A DNA stretch of 35,646 nt, taken from a virus. Shown here piece after piece: positions 14,639-21,252 of the stretch. The notes below the pieces were generated by a model that was given only the letters and a program-made list of their open reading frames with translations, searched no databases and had not been told where the DNA came from. The stretch's first letter is position 1; every line of letters begins with the position of its first letter. The stretch lies in IMG/VR virus record IMGVR_UViG_3300030382_001019, positions 1-35,646 of that record; one strand, given 5' to 3'. A program made the translations under genes and the position numbers.

Positions 14639-15511
14639 TCAAGCTACTTTCTTCTCGCTCTCTTGCAATGACTCAAGAAAATTAACTGACTTGTTCGCCT
14701 GTGCTGACGCTTTAAAAATAAATTTCTTGTCGTTCTTTAAAGTCTTTAACCAACTAGCAATATATTTTTTGTGGTCTGCGTTCACCTCTTGTTGTTCAAT
14801 CCCAAACTTGACCGACTGAAAACAAGCACCCAACTCAGCAATCAATTCCTCAAAGGCATAATCCTCTGAGCCAAATCCACTTCTTAGTTTTCTATTGCAT
14901 CTTGTTTCGTGTCCAGTCCAATGAGTTAACTCATGAAACAAAGTACCATAGTAGCCTTGACTTGCTGTTGAATCTTGAGTGTTAACAAAACTTTCTTTTG
15001 GTGGCATAAGAATTTCATCTTGTGTTGGTCTGTAACAAGCGACTGCACCAGTATGAAAAATCTTTGCACCAGTTTTTGATACCCAATTTTCTGCATCATT
15101 ATGAGAAAAAGTTTTAACTTCTTCTTTGACTGGCTCAACATAACCAACAGTTTGACTCATGTTCCATACTCTATATGTTTTAAGTAATGGAAATCTTAAT
15201 GGGTTTCCCTCTTCATCTGTTTTATTTTTTGACTCAATCATTTTATAAAAAACAATCTCTGTCCAGTTGGTGAACTCATCACTTTTAATTCTAAGGTCTG
15301 CATCTTTGAATTGTTTTAGCGTACCCCAAAATGGGCTTGTCATTTTTTGAAATGAGAGTATGAGAAAATTAATACCACTATAATTTTTCTTACTCACCAT
15401 ATTAATAGGCATTTCAGAATCCCCAACCCATTGCTTTTTCCAATCTGTTCCATGCTCTGAAACTGTATCAAAAAAATCTTGTGTTATTTTTTCATAAATT
15501 TTATTTTCCAT
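14639..15511 (-). CDS. ArdC-like antirestriction protein (ssDNA-binding domain plus zincin metallopeptidase)
   Basis: The product is 290 aa. Residues 1-125 match the ArdC N-terminal (DUF1738-type) domain: QDFFDTVSEHGTDWKKQW, then NYSGINFLILSF and the typical YRVWNMSQT near 113-121. Residues about 130-290 form a zincin peptidase domain with HELTH at 193-197, a third ligand-type His at 201, and a downstream acidic helix, YAFEELIAELGA, near 218-229. ArdC proteins protect incoming DNA from host restriction, and the phage copy probably works just after DNA entry (family knowledge). It is alone in its transcription unit, pointed against the early genes, with its own promoter and terminator. A full-length, intact catalytic motif is visible. 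The protease target, if any, is unknown. Confidence 0.88.
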   Translation of the reverse strand: MENKIYEKITQDFFDTVSEHGTDWKKQWVGDSEMPINMVSKKNYSGINFLILSFQKMTSPFWGTLKQFKDADLRIKSDEFTNWTEIVFYKMIESKNKTDEEGNPLRFPLLKTYRVWNMSQTVGYVEPVKEEVKTFSHNDAENWVSKTGAKIFHTGAVACYRPTQDEILMPPKESFVNTQDSTASQGYYGTLFHELTHWTGHETRCNRKLRSGFGSEDYAFEELIAELGACFQSVKFGIEQQEVNADHKKYIASWLKTLKNDKKFIFKASAQANKSVNFLESLQESEKKVA

Positions 15512-15542
15512 TTGTGTTTCCTTTTGTAGTTAATCAGATTAT

Positions 15543-15572
15543 ATTATAACATAAGTAAATAAGAAATGTATA
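15543..15572 (-). promoter_or_regulatory. Promoter of the ArdC-like gene
   Basis: The minus strand has TATGTTATAAT with -10 at 15548-15543. A weak TATACA lies 18 bp upstream (15572-15567). The -10 core matches the promoter of the 87-aa unit almost base for base. Confidence 0.6.
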
Positions 15573-15811
15573 CTTTTTTTTAAATTAATTTATGTTTCCT
15601 AAGAAGAAACTTTTTTTACTGAGAGTATCAATTCAACGAACTCACCTTAACTGATAGCTTTGTATTGCTAAAAATAAAGTACGCTAGAATCGAAAGTTTG
15701 ATAGCTTAAAATTGATTGAACTTTTTTTAGTAAATAAGTACACAAGAACTATATACTATGGTAACATGGTCTTAGTAACAAAAAAAATATAACTATATAA
15801 GGAGTTACATA
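15573..15811 (+). promoter_or_regulatory. Divergent early control region before the main rightward operon
   Basis: No gene is seen. TGATAGCTT occurs twice as a direct repeat (15652-15660 and 15699-15707, 47 bp apart), a possible operator pair. A -10-like TATACT lies at 15752-15757 without a clear -35, and an AAGGAG-type site precedes the ATG at 15812. Early rightward transcription most likely starts here. Confidence 0.45.
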
Positions 15812-16021
15812 ATGCAAACTGATAAGTTAATAGAAAAAGTTAATTGGTATGAGGAAGATTTACATAATTTTTATGATACTGATAAAGATAACAATGGATA
15901 TATCTATGGCATTTATATTTATAAAGACATAGAATTTAACCCTTTCCCCGAAAGTTTAGAATGGTTTAAAACAAAAACAGAAAGAGATAATAGATATAAA
16001 GAGGAGTTATATAATGAATAA
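15812..16021 (+). CDS. First gene of the early operon, small acidic protein (69 aa)
   Basis: The product is 69 aa, acidic and aromatic-rich (LIEKVNWYEEDLHNFYDTDK, then YIYGIYIYKD), with a helical C-terminus (EWFKTKTERDNRYKEELY). An excellent TAAGGAG site precedes the start. It overlaps the next micro-ORF by 8 bp. No family is recognised. First-expressed small acidic proteins in phages are often inhibitors of host enzymes; for this one that is only a guess. Confidence 0.65.
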   Translation: MQTDKLIEKVNWYEEDLHNFYDTDKDNNGYIYGIYIYKDIEFNPFPESLEWFKTKTERDNRYKEELYNE

Positions 16022-16076
16022 TAAAAGACAAAGAATATTAGAAAAAACTCAAGCAGAATATGGGAGTAAGTTATGA
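16014..16076 (+). CDS. Micro-ORF (20 aa)
   Basis: A 20-codon frame (M, then basic/helical residues NNKRQRILEKTQAEYGSK) overlaps the 69-aa gene upstream by 8 bp and the 53-aa gene downstream by 4 bp (ATGA). The GGAG in front (in GAGGAGTTATATA) is well placed. Its main role may be translational coupling. Confidence 0.45.
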   Translation: MNNKRQRILEKTQAEYGSKL

Positions 16077-16234
16077 GTACTGATGACATGATTAGACAGG
16101 GAAATAAAATAGACGAACTACAACAGGATATTAAAGATTTAAAAAGTGAAGTAAGAACACATTTAATTCTTATAAAAACTATTAATGAAATGTTAAAGAT
16201 AATATCTAAACAAGTGGGGTTAGATGATGAATGA
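16073..16234 (+). CDS. Small coiled-coil protein (53 aa)
   Basis: This is a 53-aa, nearly all-helical protein with heptad spacing (IDELQQDIKDLKSEVRTHLI, then KTINEMLKIISK). The start overlaps the micro-ORF stop (ATGA) behind a GGGAG site, and the end overlaps the zinc-binding 70-aa gene. Probably forms a dimer or oligomer through its coiled coil. No family recognised. Confidence 0.6.
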   Translation: MSTDDMIRQGNKIDELQQDIKDLKSEVRTHLILIKTINEMLKIISKQVGLDDE

Positions 16235-16436
16235 ATTTCAAGCAGATGCATGGTTCGAAGAAGAAAGAGAAAGGAGAGCAGGGGTAACTGCATGGACTGA
16301 GTTACCCACTCCAACTAAAACAACTTGCCTTAATTGTGGTGATGAAACTGGCTACTTGAAAGGTAAAGAACCGACACGCCATGATATACATTGGTGTTCT
16401 TCTAAATGTTGGAAAGAATTTTTTAATGAACTTTAG
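16224..16436 (+). CDS. Small zinc-finger-like protein (70 aa)
   Basis: The product is 70 aa with two Cys pairs, CLNC (residues about 34-37) and CSSKC (about 57-61), separated by a linker with GYLKGKEPTRHDIHW. That is a treble-clef/MYM-type zinc site, so it probably binds nucleic acid or a protein partner. Two adjacent ATGs (16224, 16227) are possible starts. It overlaps the 53-aa gene, and its stop is immediately followed by a TTGACA promoter, so the block 15812-16436 is one unit. Confidence 0.65.
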   Translation: MMNEFQADAWFEEERERRAGVTAWTELPTPTKTTCLNCGDETGYLKGKEPTRHDIHWCSSKCWKEFFNEL

Positions 16437-16465
16437 TTGACAGATGTATAGAACTATGATATACT
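16437..16465 (+). promoter_or_regulatory. Consensus sigma70 promoter
   Basis: TTGACA (16437-16442), a 17-bp spacer, TATACT (16460-16465). It is the best -35/-10 match in the window and fires into the gene at 16498 and the tRNA-like locus. Confidence 0.85.
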
Positions 16466-16497
16466 GGCACAAGTTTAACTAAGAAGGGAATGAAGAT

Positions 16498-16782
16498 ATG
16501 TATAAAGTAATTCAATTAAGAGATGCTAGAACTCAAGGTTGGTTTGTTGGTTTGGTTGTAGCAGAAGGTAGGAAATGGACAAAGGTTGTTGTGTATGAAT
16601 ATCCTATAAGAGTAAAGAAGATATTAAACACAGAGTCCAAGAACTGGAAACACTTAACAAGGTACGACACACCGAAAGGAATGAAGTACGCAGTTAAAAT
16701 GATTCATGCAATGGCAAAGGAATATTATAGAAAAGAAAAAAATATTCCCAAGTCATTGAAAAAAGTGTATAATGATTATTAG
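16498..16782 (+). CDS. Small basic hypothetical protein (94 aa)
   Basis: This 94-aa basic protein has a beta-rich N-half (GWFVGLVVAEGRKWTKVVVY) that looks like a small SH3- or OB-like barrel, and a helical C-half (KYAVKMIHAMAKEYYRKEKN). The AAGGGAATGAAG region supplies a ribosome site. It follows a consensus promoter and precedes the tRNA-like locus by 7 bp. A nucleic acid-binding role is possible from charge and fold guess only. Confidence 0.65.
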   Translation: MYKVIQLRDARTQGWFVGLVVAEGRKWTKVVVYEYPIRVKKILNTESKNWKHLTRYDTPKGMKYAVKMIHAMAKEYYRKEKNIPKSLKKVYNDY

Positions 16783-16789
16783 ATTATTT

Positions 16790-16932
16790 AGAGATACTGT
16801 AACTCAGCTAGTGGGGAAAGGAGAAAGATATTTCTCATGCAAACTTTCCTGTTACTAGATAAGGAGTATGGTATGAAGTGGGTATACACACAGAAGTACT
16901 AGGTCGGTGGTTCAAGTCCACCCAGTATCTCT
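16790..16932 (+). ncRNA. tRNA-like locus with abnormal interior (pseudo-tRNA, intron-split tRNA, or attP remnant)
   Basis: AGAGATACTG (16790-16799) is a perfect inverted match to CAGTATCTCT (16923-16932), giving a 7-bp acceptor stem (GATACTG/CAGTATC) plus three more pairs. A canonical T-arm sits directly against the 3' acceptor: GGTGG-TTCAAGT-CCACC (16906-16922). The two bases after the 5' acceptor are TA, as at tRNA positions 8-9, and CTCAGCTAGTGG follows, which looks like a D-arm. The interior is wrong: the body is about 138 nt, about 60 nt too long. No 5-bp/7-nt anticodon arm is found. Instead the interior holds nested helices CTAGT/ACTAG, GGAAAG/CTTTCC and GAGAAA/TTTCTC (16808-16858). Canonical tRNA status is rejected. 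Confidence 0.55.
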
Positions 16933-16963
16933 AAGTAATTTTAACCATGAGAAGGAGTCAATT

Positions 16964-17524
16964 ATGACAAGTAAAGCAACAAGAAATATCCAGTCAGTTA
17001 TGCAACAGGCACATGGCATGATGGACACAGTAAAGAAGAACAGTAAAAATCCGTTCTTCAAATCTAACTATGCTGATATCAATATAGTATTAGAAACAAT
17101 CAATCCTGTTTGTGAAACATTAGGGCTTGTAGTTTTTCAAGCACCAAGAATTATAGATGGCAATGATGTTTTGTATACTAAGATATCTTTAGCAGATAAT
17201 CCAAGTGAGTTTTTTGAGGGCGAATTAAGATTGCTATTACCTAGTGCAGATATGCAAAAGCTAGGTTCGGCTGTAACATACGCTCGTCGCTACTCACTTG
17301 TAACTATGTTTAATCTTGAGCAAGAGGATGATGATGGACAGTCAGCAAGTAAACATCCAACTGCTACACAGAAAAGAAACATACAAATCAACAAGGCTAT
17401 GGATGGTTTAGTTGAGGCACACAAAACCAAAGACATAGAAAAGGCAACACAGATTTGGGAGTGGGCAACGGACAACGGACACACCCAAGTGCAAGACAAA
17501 CACATACAACTATTTGGAGAATGA
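16964..17524 (+). CDS. ERF-family single-strand annealing recombinase
   Basis: The ATG at 16964 (MTSKATRNIQSVMQQAHGMM) follows a perfect AAGGAG and gives 186 aa. The upstream in-frame GTG would run into the tRNA-like locus and is rejected. ERF hallmarks are KNSKNPFFKSNYADINIVLE near residue 33 and the signature SAVTYARRYSLVTMFNLEQE near residues 105-125. ERF proteins anneal complementary single strands, allowing genome circularisation or recombination-dependent replication. It works naturally with the SSB-like, NinB and RusA proteins of this operon. The C-terminal 60 residues are helical and divergent, as usual. Confidence 0.9.
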   Translation: MTSKATRNIQSVMQQAHGMMDTVKKNSKNPFFKSNYADINIVLETINPVCETLGLVVFQAPRIIDGNDVLYTKISLADNPSEFFEGELRLLLPSADMQKLGSAVTYARRYSLVTMFNLEQEDDDGQSASKHPTATQKRNIQINKAMDGLVEAHKTKDIEKATQIWEWATDNGHTQVQDKHIQLFGE

Positions 17525-17525
17525 T

Positions 17526-17795
17526 ATGAATATCAAACTAAGCAAACAACAACAAAGAGTAATAGACTTTGTTAAACATAATAACTATCACATCAATCCA
17601 TTAGAGTCATGGAATAAATGTGGAGTCTATCGACTATCAGCAGTCATACATGAACTAAGAAAGAAAGGTTATGGCATTGATACATACGATAAGAAAGTAC
17701 AAAACCAATATGGTGAAACTTGTACAGTCGGTGAATATTATTTTCAAGAATCAAAAGACTGGAGTAATTTCAGAGAGGGGGTGCGTGATGAGTGA
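17526..17795 (+). CDS. Winged-helix DNA-binding protein (HTH_39-like)
   Basis: ATG 17526, with GGAG at 6 bases, gives 89 aa. The sequence QQQRVIDFVKHNNYHINPLE, then GVYRLSAVIHELRKKGYGI, is the pattern of the small phage winged-helix domain (HTH_39-type), in which the RLxAxIHxLRKKG helix is the recognition helix. It overlaps the next gene by 8 bp. Possibly regulates early or replication genes, or assists replication initiation. I infer DNA binding from the motif only. Confidence 0.75.
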   Translation: MNIKLSKQQQRVIDFVKHNNYHINPLESWNKCGVYRLSAVIHELRKKGYGIDTYDKKVQNQYGETCTVGEYYFQESKDWSNFREGVRDE

Positions 17796-17988
17796 ACAAC
17801 CATGTGAACACCTTATAGGACTTGCAAACAATCTAGCACTAGAAGATTTAGCACACTTAATTGAAATCAATAGAGATAGAATATGTGTCTTTAATGAGGG
17901 AACTGCAACAGTAGACAATCTTTCAATAACAAATAATGTATGTATGAATGGTGCATCTATTCAAATTACTGTTAATGATAGTGTATAG
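17788..17988 (+). CDS. Small hypothetical acidic protein (66 aa)
   Basis: ATG 17788 (MSEQPCEHLIGLANNLALED) gives 66 aa. An upstream in-frame extension to 17671 would lie entirely within the winged-helix gene and lacks a ribosome site, so I use the shorter form. It has an N-terminal helix followed by beta-rich residues (ASIQITVNDSV end). A GAGGGGG purine stretch precedes it. No family recognised. Confidence 0.6.
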   Translation: MSEQPCEHLIGLANNLALEDLAHLIEINRDRICVFNEGTATVDNLSITNNVCMNGASIQITVNDSV

Positions 17989-18007
17989 AAAGAAGTCAAT
18001 TCAATGG

Positions 18008-18046
18008 AGGAAATGGGATTTGAACTGGCACTCAATCCCCTTTCCT
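18008..18046. other. Strong hairpin in the gap before the SSB-like gene
   Basis: Thirteen-base arms 18008-18020 and 18034-18046 pair with a single mismatch around a 13-base loop (left arm AGGAAATGGGATT). There is no T tract, so it is probably not a terminator. It could be an mRNA-processing, attenuation or protein-binding element. Confidence 0.65.
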
Positions 18047-18063
18047 AAAGCATTTGAAAATTT

Positions 18064-18100
18064 TATATACACAAATATATACACAAAGGTAGTGTATAAT
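18064..18100 (+). promoter_or_regulatory. Tandem 12-mer and TATAAT element before the SSB-like gene
   Basis: TATATACACAAA occurs twice in exact tandem (18064-18075, 18076-18087). TATAAT lies at 18095-18100 with no consensus -35. The tandem repeat lies where an activator or -35 would be. Confidence 0.6.
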
Positions 18101-18133
18101 AGATATTTAATCAAACAGTCATAGGAGGAAAAT

Positions 18134-18388
18134 ATGGCAGAGTACGACAACACAAACAGAGGTAGCATTTGGACTGCCAAGAGTAGGGAAACAGATAAGC
18201 ACCCTCACTATACTGGAACAGCTAATGTAGAGGGTACTGAATATTGGGTATCAGCATGGGCAAAGGATAAAGATTCAAATCCTAAAGCACCTAACCTTAC
18301 CTTTAGCTTTAGAGTTAAAGACAATCAAACATTCGAAGTGAGTGGACAGGCACAGACAGAGGATGATGATGAGAACTTACCTTTCTAA
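18134..18388 (+). CDS. SSB-like small protein with acidic C-terminal tip
   Basis: The product is 84 aa. The body (RGSIWTAKSRETDKHPHYTG, EYWVSAWAKDKD, LTFSFRVKD) resembles the small DUF736-type/OB-like proteins of phages. The extreme C-terminus is EDDDENLPF, matching the acidic, Pro-Phe-ending tip by which bacterial SSBs recruit partners. I infer a single-stranded DNA-binding or SSB-mimicking protein of the replication fork. A GGAGG site precedes it, it has its own promoter-like tandem repeat, and it overlaps the next gene by one base. Confidence 0.65.
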   Translation: MAEYDNTNRGSIWTAKSRETDKHPHYTGTANVEGTEYWVSAWAKDKDSNPKAPNLTFSFRVKDNQTFEVSGQAQTEDDDENLPF

Positions 18389-18672
18389 TGGAAAGGAAAT
18401 TCCTTGCTCGTTGTGGTAGAGGTAGCCCACAACGAGTGTACATTCTTGATGATGGAAGTGAGTGGACTATCCTCAAACTTCAAAGTTATCTTAACAAGAG
18501 ATGGAAACGCAAAGACATAAGCCTACACCTAGTGAGAAGTAGACTACAAAAACATACAAATCCCGATAAGGTTTTTGCGAAACCAATAGTTACCAAACCA
18601 AGAACAATATTAACTAAAACAGATAAGGATATAAGTAGGGAAATGATGAACCTAGCTTTAAAAAACATATGA
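18388..18672 (+). CDS. Small basic protein of the replication operon (94 aa)
   Basis: This basic 94-aa protein starts MERKFLARCGRGSPQRVYIL. The middle EWTILKLQSYLNKRWKRKDI, then LHLVRSRLQKH, resembles a helix-turn-helix that could bind DNA. The ATG overlaps the SSB-like stop (TAATG), and the end overlaps the next start. Position between an SSB-like protein and the loader-like/helicase genes suggests a replication-initiation role. That is inference; no family is assigned. Confidence 0.65.
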   Translation: MERKFLARCGRGSPQRVYILDDGSEWTILKLQSYLNKRWKRKDISLHLVRSRLQKHTNPDKVFAKPIVTKPRTILTKTDKDISREMMNLALKNI

Positions 18673-19007
18673 ATAAAATTACTTGCCCTTGTTGTGGACA
18701 TCAGTTTGATACTAAGTCTACAAAAAAAGCACCAACAGAAAAAGAAAAAGAAATGTTTGAAACCTTTAGGGTTAACTATAGAGGTAAGAAGCGTGGACTT
18801 GATACTGAATTAGATAACTTCATTAGACATAAAGACTGGCGACAGGTATTACCAAAGCTAGAGTCTATGCAAATTCAATGGGGTTGTGAATACAAATTCA
18901 TACCACTCTTACAAACATTTATTAACCAACGCAGATGGGAAATGATAGAGGATGTTAAGCCCGATACTAGCCCATACGGAGAAGAATATAACTGGAGAAA
19001 ATCATGA
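18669..19007 (+). CDS. Zinc-ribbon protein, probable helicase-loading/primosomal factor
   Basis: The product is 112 aa. The N-terminus MNKITCPCCGHQFD carries a CPCC half-zinc-site. The core (FRVNYRGKKRGLDTELDNFI) and the C-terminal FIPLLQTFINQRRWEM match the end pattern of phage replication-initiation/helicase-loader proteins, which finish with a leucine/aromatic strand and NxRRW. It lies two genes upstream of the DnaB-type helicase and overlaps the 56-aa gene. A helicase-loading role is inferred from this pattern and position. Confidence 0.6.
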   Translation: MNKITCPCCGHQFDTKSTKKAPTEKEKEMFETFRVNYRGKKRGLDTELDNFIRHKDWRQVLPKLESMQIQWGCEYKFIPLLQTFINQRRWEMIEDVKPDTSPYGEEYNWRKS

Positions 19008-19174
19008 AGAAAGGAAGATATTATGTAGATGGTAAAGAAATTAATATAGACGAATGGGATATAGAGTGGTATAGATTTATGAAAATCCAAGATTATGATG
19101 AACCATTCAGAGATGATGCAGAATATATTACTTGTGAACATGGTAAACAACTAGGTGTGGGGTGGAAATTATGA
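19004..19174 (+). CDS. Small acidic protein overlapping the helicase start (56 aa)
   Basis: The product is 56 aa (MKKGRYYVDGKEINIDEWDI start, ending EHGKQLGVGWKL). It overlaps the loader-like stop and the helicase ATG (both by 4 bases, ATGA). It is acidic, rich in Trp and Tyr, and has no recognised domain. It is too short to show up in most gene tracks, but the overlaps on both sides and in-frame coding character support it. Confidence 0.65.
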   Translation: MKKGRYYVDGKEINIDEWDIEWYRFMKIQDYDEPFRDDAEYITCEHGKQLGVGWKL

Positions 19175-20445
19175 AGAACTCATTAGATGCAGAACGCCAA
19201 GTGATAGGTGGTATCTTATTAGACTGCAATAAACTAACACAAGTAAACTCAACAGGAATTAATGTCAATGACTTTAGTGATAAAAATCTAGGGCAACTGT
19301 TTAAGTATCTGTCTTGTATGCATGATGAGGCAGAACATATTGATGCCTTAACACTAAGGAACTGGATAGAAAGAGAAGATGAACATAGTGGGGAGTGGAC
19401 TAGCTTTCCATTTCTATGTAACCTAATGGAAGAATGTGTTAGTGTTGCTAACATTGTTACCTATGCAACTCATATCCGTAATACTAGAATCAATAATGAT
19501 ATTGAAAAGCTAAAGAAAGATATCAGCTTTGATAATTATCAAGACACAGTAGATAATATTAATAGATTAGAGGCTCAACTTAAAGATGATGAGGAAGGCT
19601 CAATGGAAAATGTAATTAGTAAGACTGTTGATTACATACATGAGATGCACGAAAATGGAACTGGATTACCTACTGGTTTCGATTCTATTGATAGCCTTTT
19701 GGGGGGAATGAGAGGGGGTACATTGACAGTTATTGCAGGTAGACCTAGTATGGGTAAGAGTACACTAGCACTTAACATAGCAGACCATGTATCTAAGACT
19801 AAGAATGTTCTGTTCTATTCATTAGAGATGCAACAAGTACAACTAATGATGAAGATGGTGGCTTGTGATACAGAGATTAACCTAAACAAAGTAGACAGGA
19901 ACGAACTATCAGAGTCAGAGAACGATAGATTTTACACAGGGTTATCGAATAAACACAAGCAACACATGACAATATTAGACAAGGGTGGTGTAGCAGTTAG
20001 AGATATAGTATCTAAGGCTAGACAAATGAATGGTCAAACTGGACTGGACTTTATTGTGATTGACTACTTACAGATTATGAAGTACGACAAGAACAAAGAG
20101 ATAAGTGAACTAGGATATATTACTAGAGAACTTAAATATCTCTCTAAGGAACTAGACATACCCATAATTCTACTTTCTCAATTGAGTCGTGGGGTAGAAC
20201 AGAGGGAAAACAAACGCCCTCTTATGAGTGATTTACGCTCGTCTGGTGAGATTGAGCAAGATGCTGACTGTATTATTATGGTATATCGTGATGAATACTA
20301 TAAGAAAGAGGAGTCAGAAGATAAAGGATTAGCCGAAATCATTGTTGCCAAGAATAGAATGGGGCAGATTGGTTGGGTTAAGTGTAAGTTTCAAGGTGAA
20401 TATTCTAAGTTTTCAGACATGGAGTTAGATATATATGGTAGATAA
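19171..20445 (+). CDS. DnaB-type replicative helicase
   Basis: I take the ATG at 19171 (MKNSLDAERQVIGGILLD, 424 aa), which overlaps the preceding stop, rather than the GTG nine bases earlier. The N-terminal DnaB domain covers residues 1-100. The RecA-like motor has Walker A GRPSMGKST near residue 190, Walker B FIVIDYLQIM near 290, and the conserved IILLSQLSRGVEQRENKRP, LMSDLRSSGEIEQDADCIIM run, ending with AKNRMGQIGW. Length is close to that of DnaB. It unwinds the fork; no phage primase or polymerase is visible, so host enzymes are needed. Confidence 0.95.
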   Translation: MKNSLDAERQVIGGILLDCNKLTQVNSTGINVNDFSDKNLGQLFKYLSCMHDEAEHIDALTLRNWIEREDEHSGEWTSFPFLCNLMEECVSVANIVTYATHIRNTRINNDIEKLKKDISFDNYQDTVDNINRLEAQLKDDEEGSMENVISKTVDYIHEMHENGTGLPTGFDSIDSLLGGMRGGTLTVIAGRPSMGKSTLALNIADHVSKTKNVLFYSLEMQQVQLMMKMVACDTEINLNKVDRNELSESENDRFYTGLSNKHKQHMTILDKGGVAVRDIVSKARQMNGQTGLDFIVIDYLQIMKYDKNKEISELGYITRELKYLSKELDIPIILLSQLSRGVEQRENKRPLMSDLRSSGEIEQDADCIIMVYRDEYYKKEESEDKGLAEIIVAKNRMGQIGWVKCKFQGEYSKFSDMELDIYGR

Positions 20446-20689
20446 TTATGAAAAAAAATGGTTAAAAACTCACATAGAAGTAGTGCAATTGTATAATTTA
20501 ATAACAAAGTATTTAGATTTGCATAATGATTTTGACTATACACATAAAGATTATAAAGATACATTAGAAAATTTTCTTATTGGTAGGTCAATGCTTGAAC
20601 ACCCTAGCAATTTTGGTGCTGGTGGTTTAAAGATGAAAGATAAAAGATGCACTTGTTGGAGAAAGTCCAATACCAACTATGGAGAATAA
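20435..20689 (+). CDS. Small hypothetical protein after the helicase (84 aa)
   Basis: The product is 84 aa (MVDNYEKKWLKTHIEVVQLY start), helical, with a C-terminal CTCW pair. It overlaps the helicase end by 11 bp, and the DUF1364-like gene starts 2 bp after its stop. No motif recognised. Confidence 0.65.
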   Translation: MVDNYEKKWLKTHIEVVQLYNLITKYLDLHNDFDYTHKDYKDTLENFLIGRSMLEHPSNFGAGGLKMKDKRCTCWRKSNTNYGE

Positions 20690-20691
20690 AT

Positions 20692-20982
20692 ATGAGTAGA
20701 ATCACAGAATCAGCAAGGGGTATGCCTTGCCAAGTAAGATTAGAGGGCTGTATGCCCGAAAATGAAACAGTAGTTTATGCTCATATGAATGGTGGTGGCA
20801 TGGGAACTAAGGTATCAGACTTGTTTGGTATGTATGCCTGTTGTAATTGTCATGATATCATAGATGGTAGACGACAGTTAGAACCACCATTAGAGAGAGA
20901 GTGGCTTGAATTACAGGTAGCAAGAGCAGTATTTAAAACCCAAAAAATACTTTTAAGAGATAGTCTAATTAAGTTAAAATAG
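20692..20982 (+). CDS. DUF1364-family nuclease-like protein
   Basis: The ATG at 20692 (GGAG at 7 bases) gives 96 aa. Residues 1-60 match DUF1364: SARGMPCQVRLEGCMPENET, HMNGGGMGTKVSDLF, and the final CCNCHDIIDGR. Cys13, Cys20, His31, Cys50/51/53, His54 and Asp58 are placed as in HNH-like zinc-binding nucleases (YbcO type). It probably acts on recombination or replication intermediates, with RusA and NinB nearby. Nuclease activity is inferred from family knowledge. Confidence 0.85.
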   Translation: MSRITESARGMPCQVRLEGCMPENETVVYAHMNGGGMGTKVSDLFGMYACCNCHDIIDGRRQLEPPLEREWLELQVARAVFKTQKILLRDSLIKLK

Positions 20983-21009
20983 GGGTTCTTTTTTAATAAG
21001 GAGAAAAAG

Positions 21010-21252
21010 ATGTTAGATAAGATAATGAAAGGTGCTGATGCCTCGATAGATATAGGCATTAAATTAATCAGCTTGTCAATTGTATTACAAATTATATTTG
21101 GTAGTAAGGTTGCATTTCTAACTGGAAATGTAATTGGTTCTGTACTGGATATTGTTTGGACTTTAGGCAATGCTGGATTAGCTGGTATCATAACAGCAAT
21201 CATCATTTGGAGATTACTTGACAAAGATATTACAAAGGAGTTAAGCGAATGA
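21010..21252 (+). CDS. Small two-span membrane protein (80 aa)
   Basis: The product is 80 aa with two hydrophobic segments, at about residues 17-40 (IKLISLSIVLQIIFGSKVAF) and 46-69 (VLDIVWTLGNAGLAGIITAI). It ends in a charged tail (RLLDKDITKELSE). AAGGAG precedes the start. It overlaps the 35-aa membrane protein by 4 bp, so the two are made together. In an early operon it could be a superinfection-exclusion or membrane-takeover protein; it could also be holin-like. Function unknown. Confidence 0.7.
   Translation: MLDKIMKGADASIDIGIKLISLSIVLQIIFGSKVAFLTGNVIGSVLDIVWTLGNAGLAGIITAIIIWRLLDKDITKELSE

Noticed and set aside
15716-15757. Promoter TTGAAC...TATACT before the early operon
   Set aside because: The spacing is 30 bp, too long for a sigma70 promoter. 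Only the -10-like element is kept, with low confidence.
16790-16932. Canonical tRNA gene
   Set aside because: No 5-bp/7-base anticodon arm could be drawn, and the body is about 60 bases too long, even for class II tRNAs. Kept as tRNA-like only.
16907-16963. Upstream extension of the ERF gene (19 codons, GTG start)
   Set aside because: It lies in the tRNA-like locus, has no ribosome site, and ATG 16964 has a perfect one.
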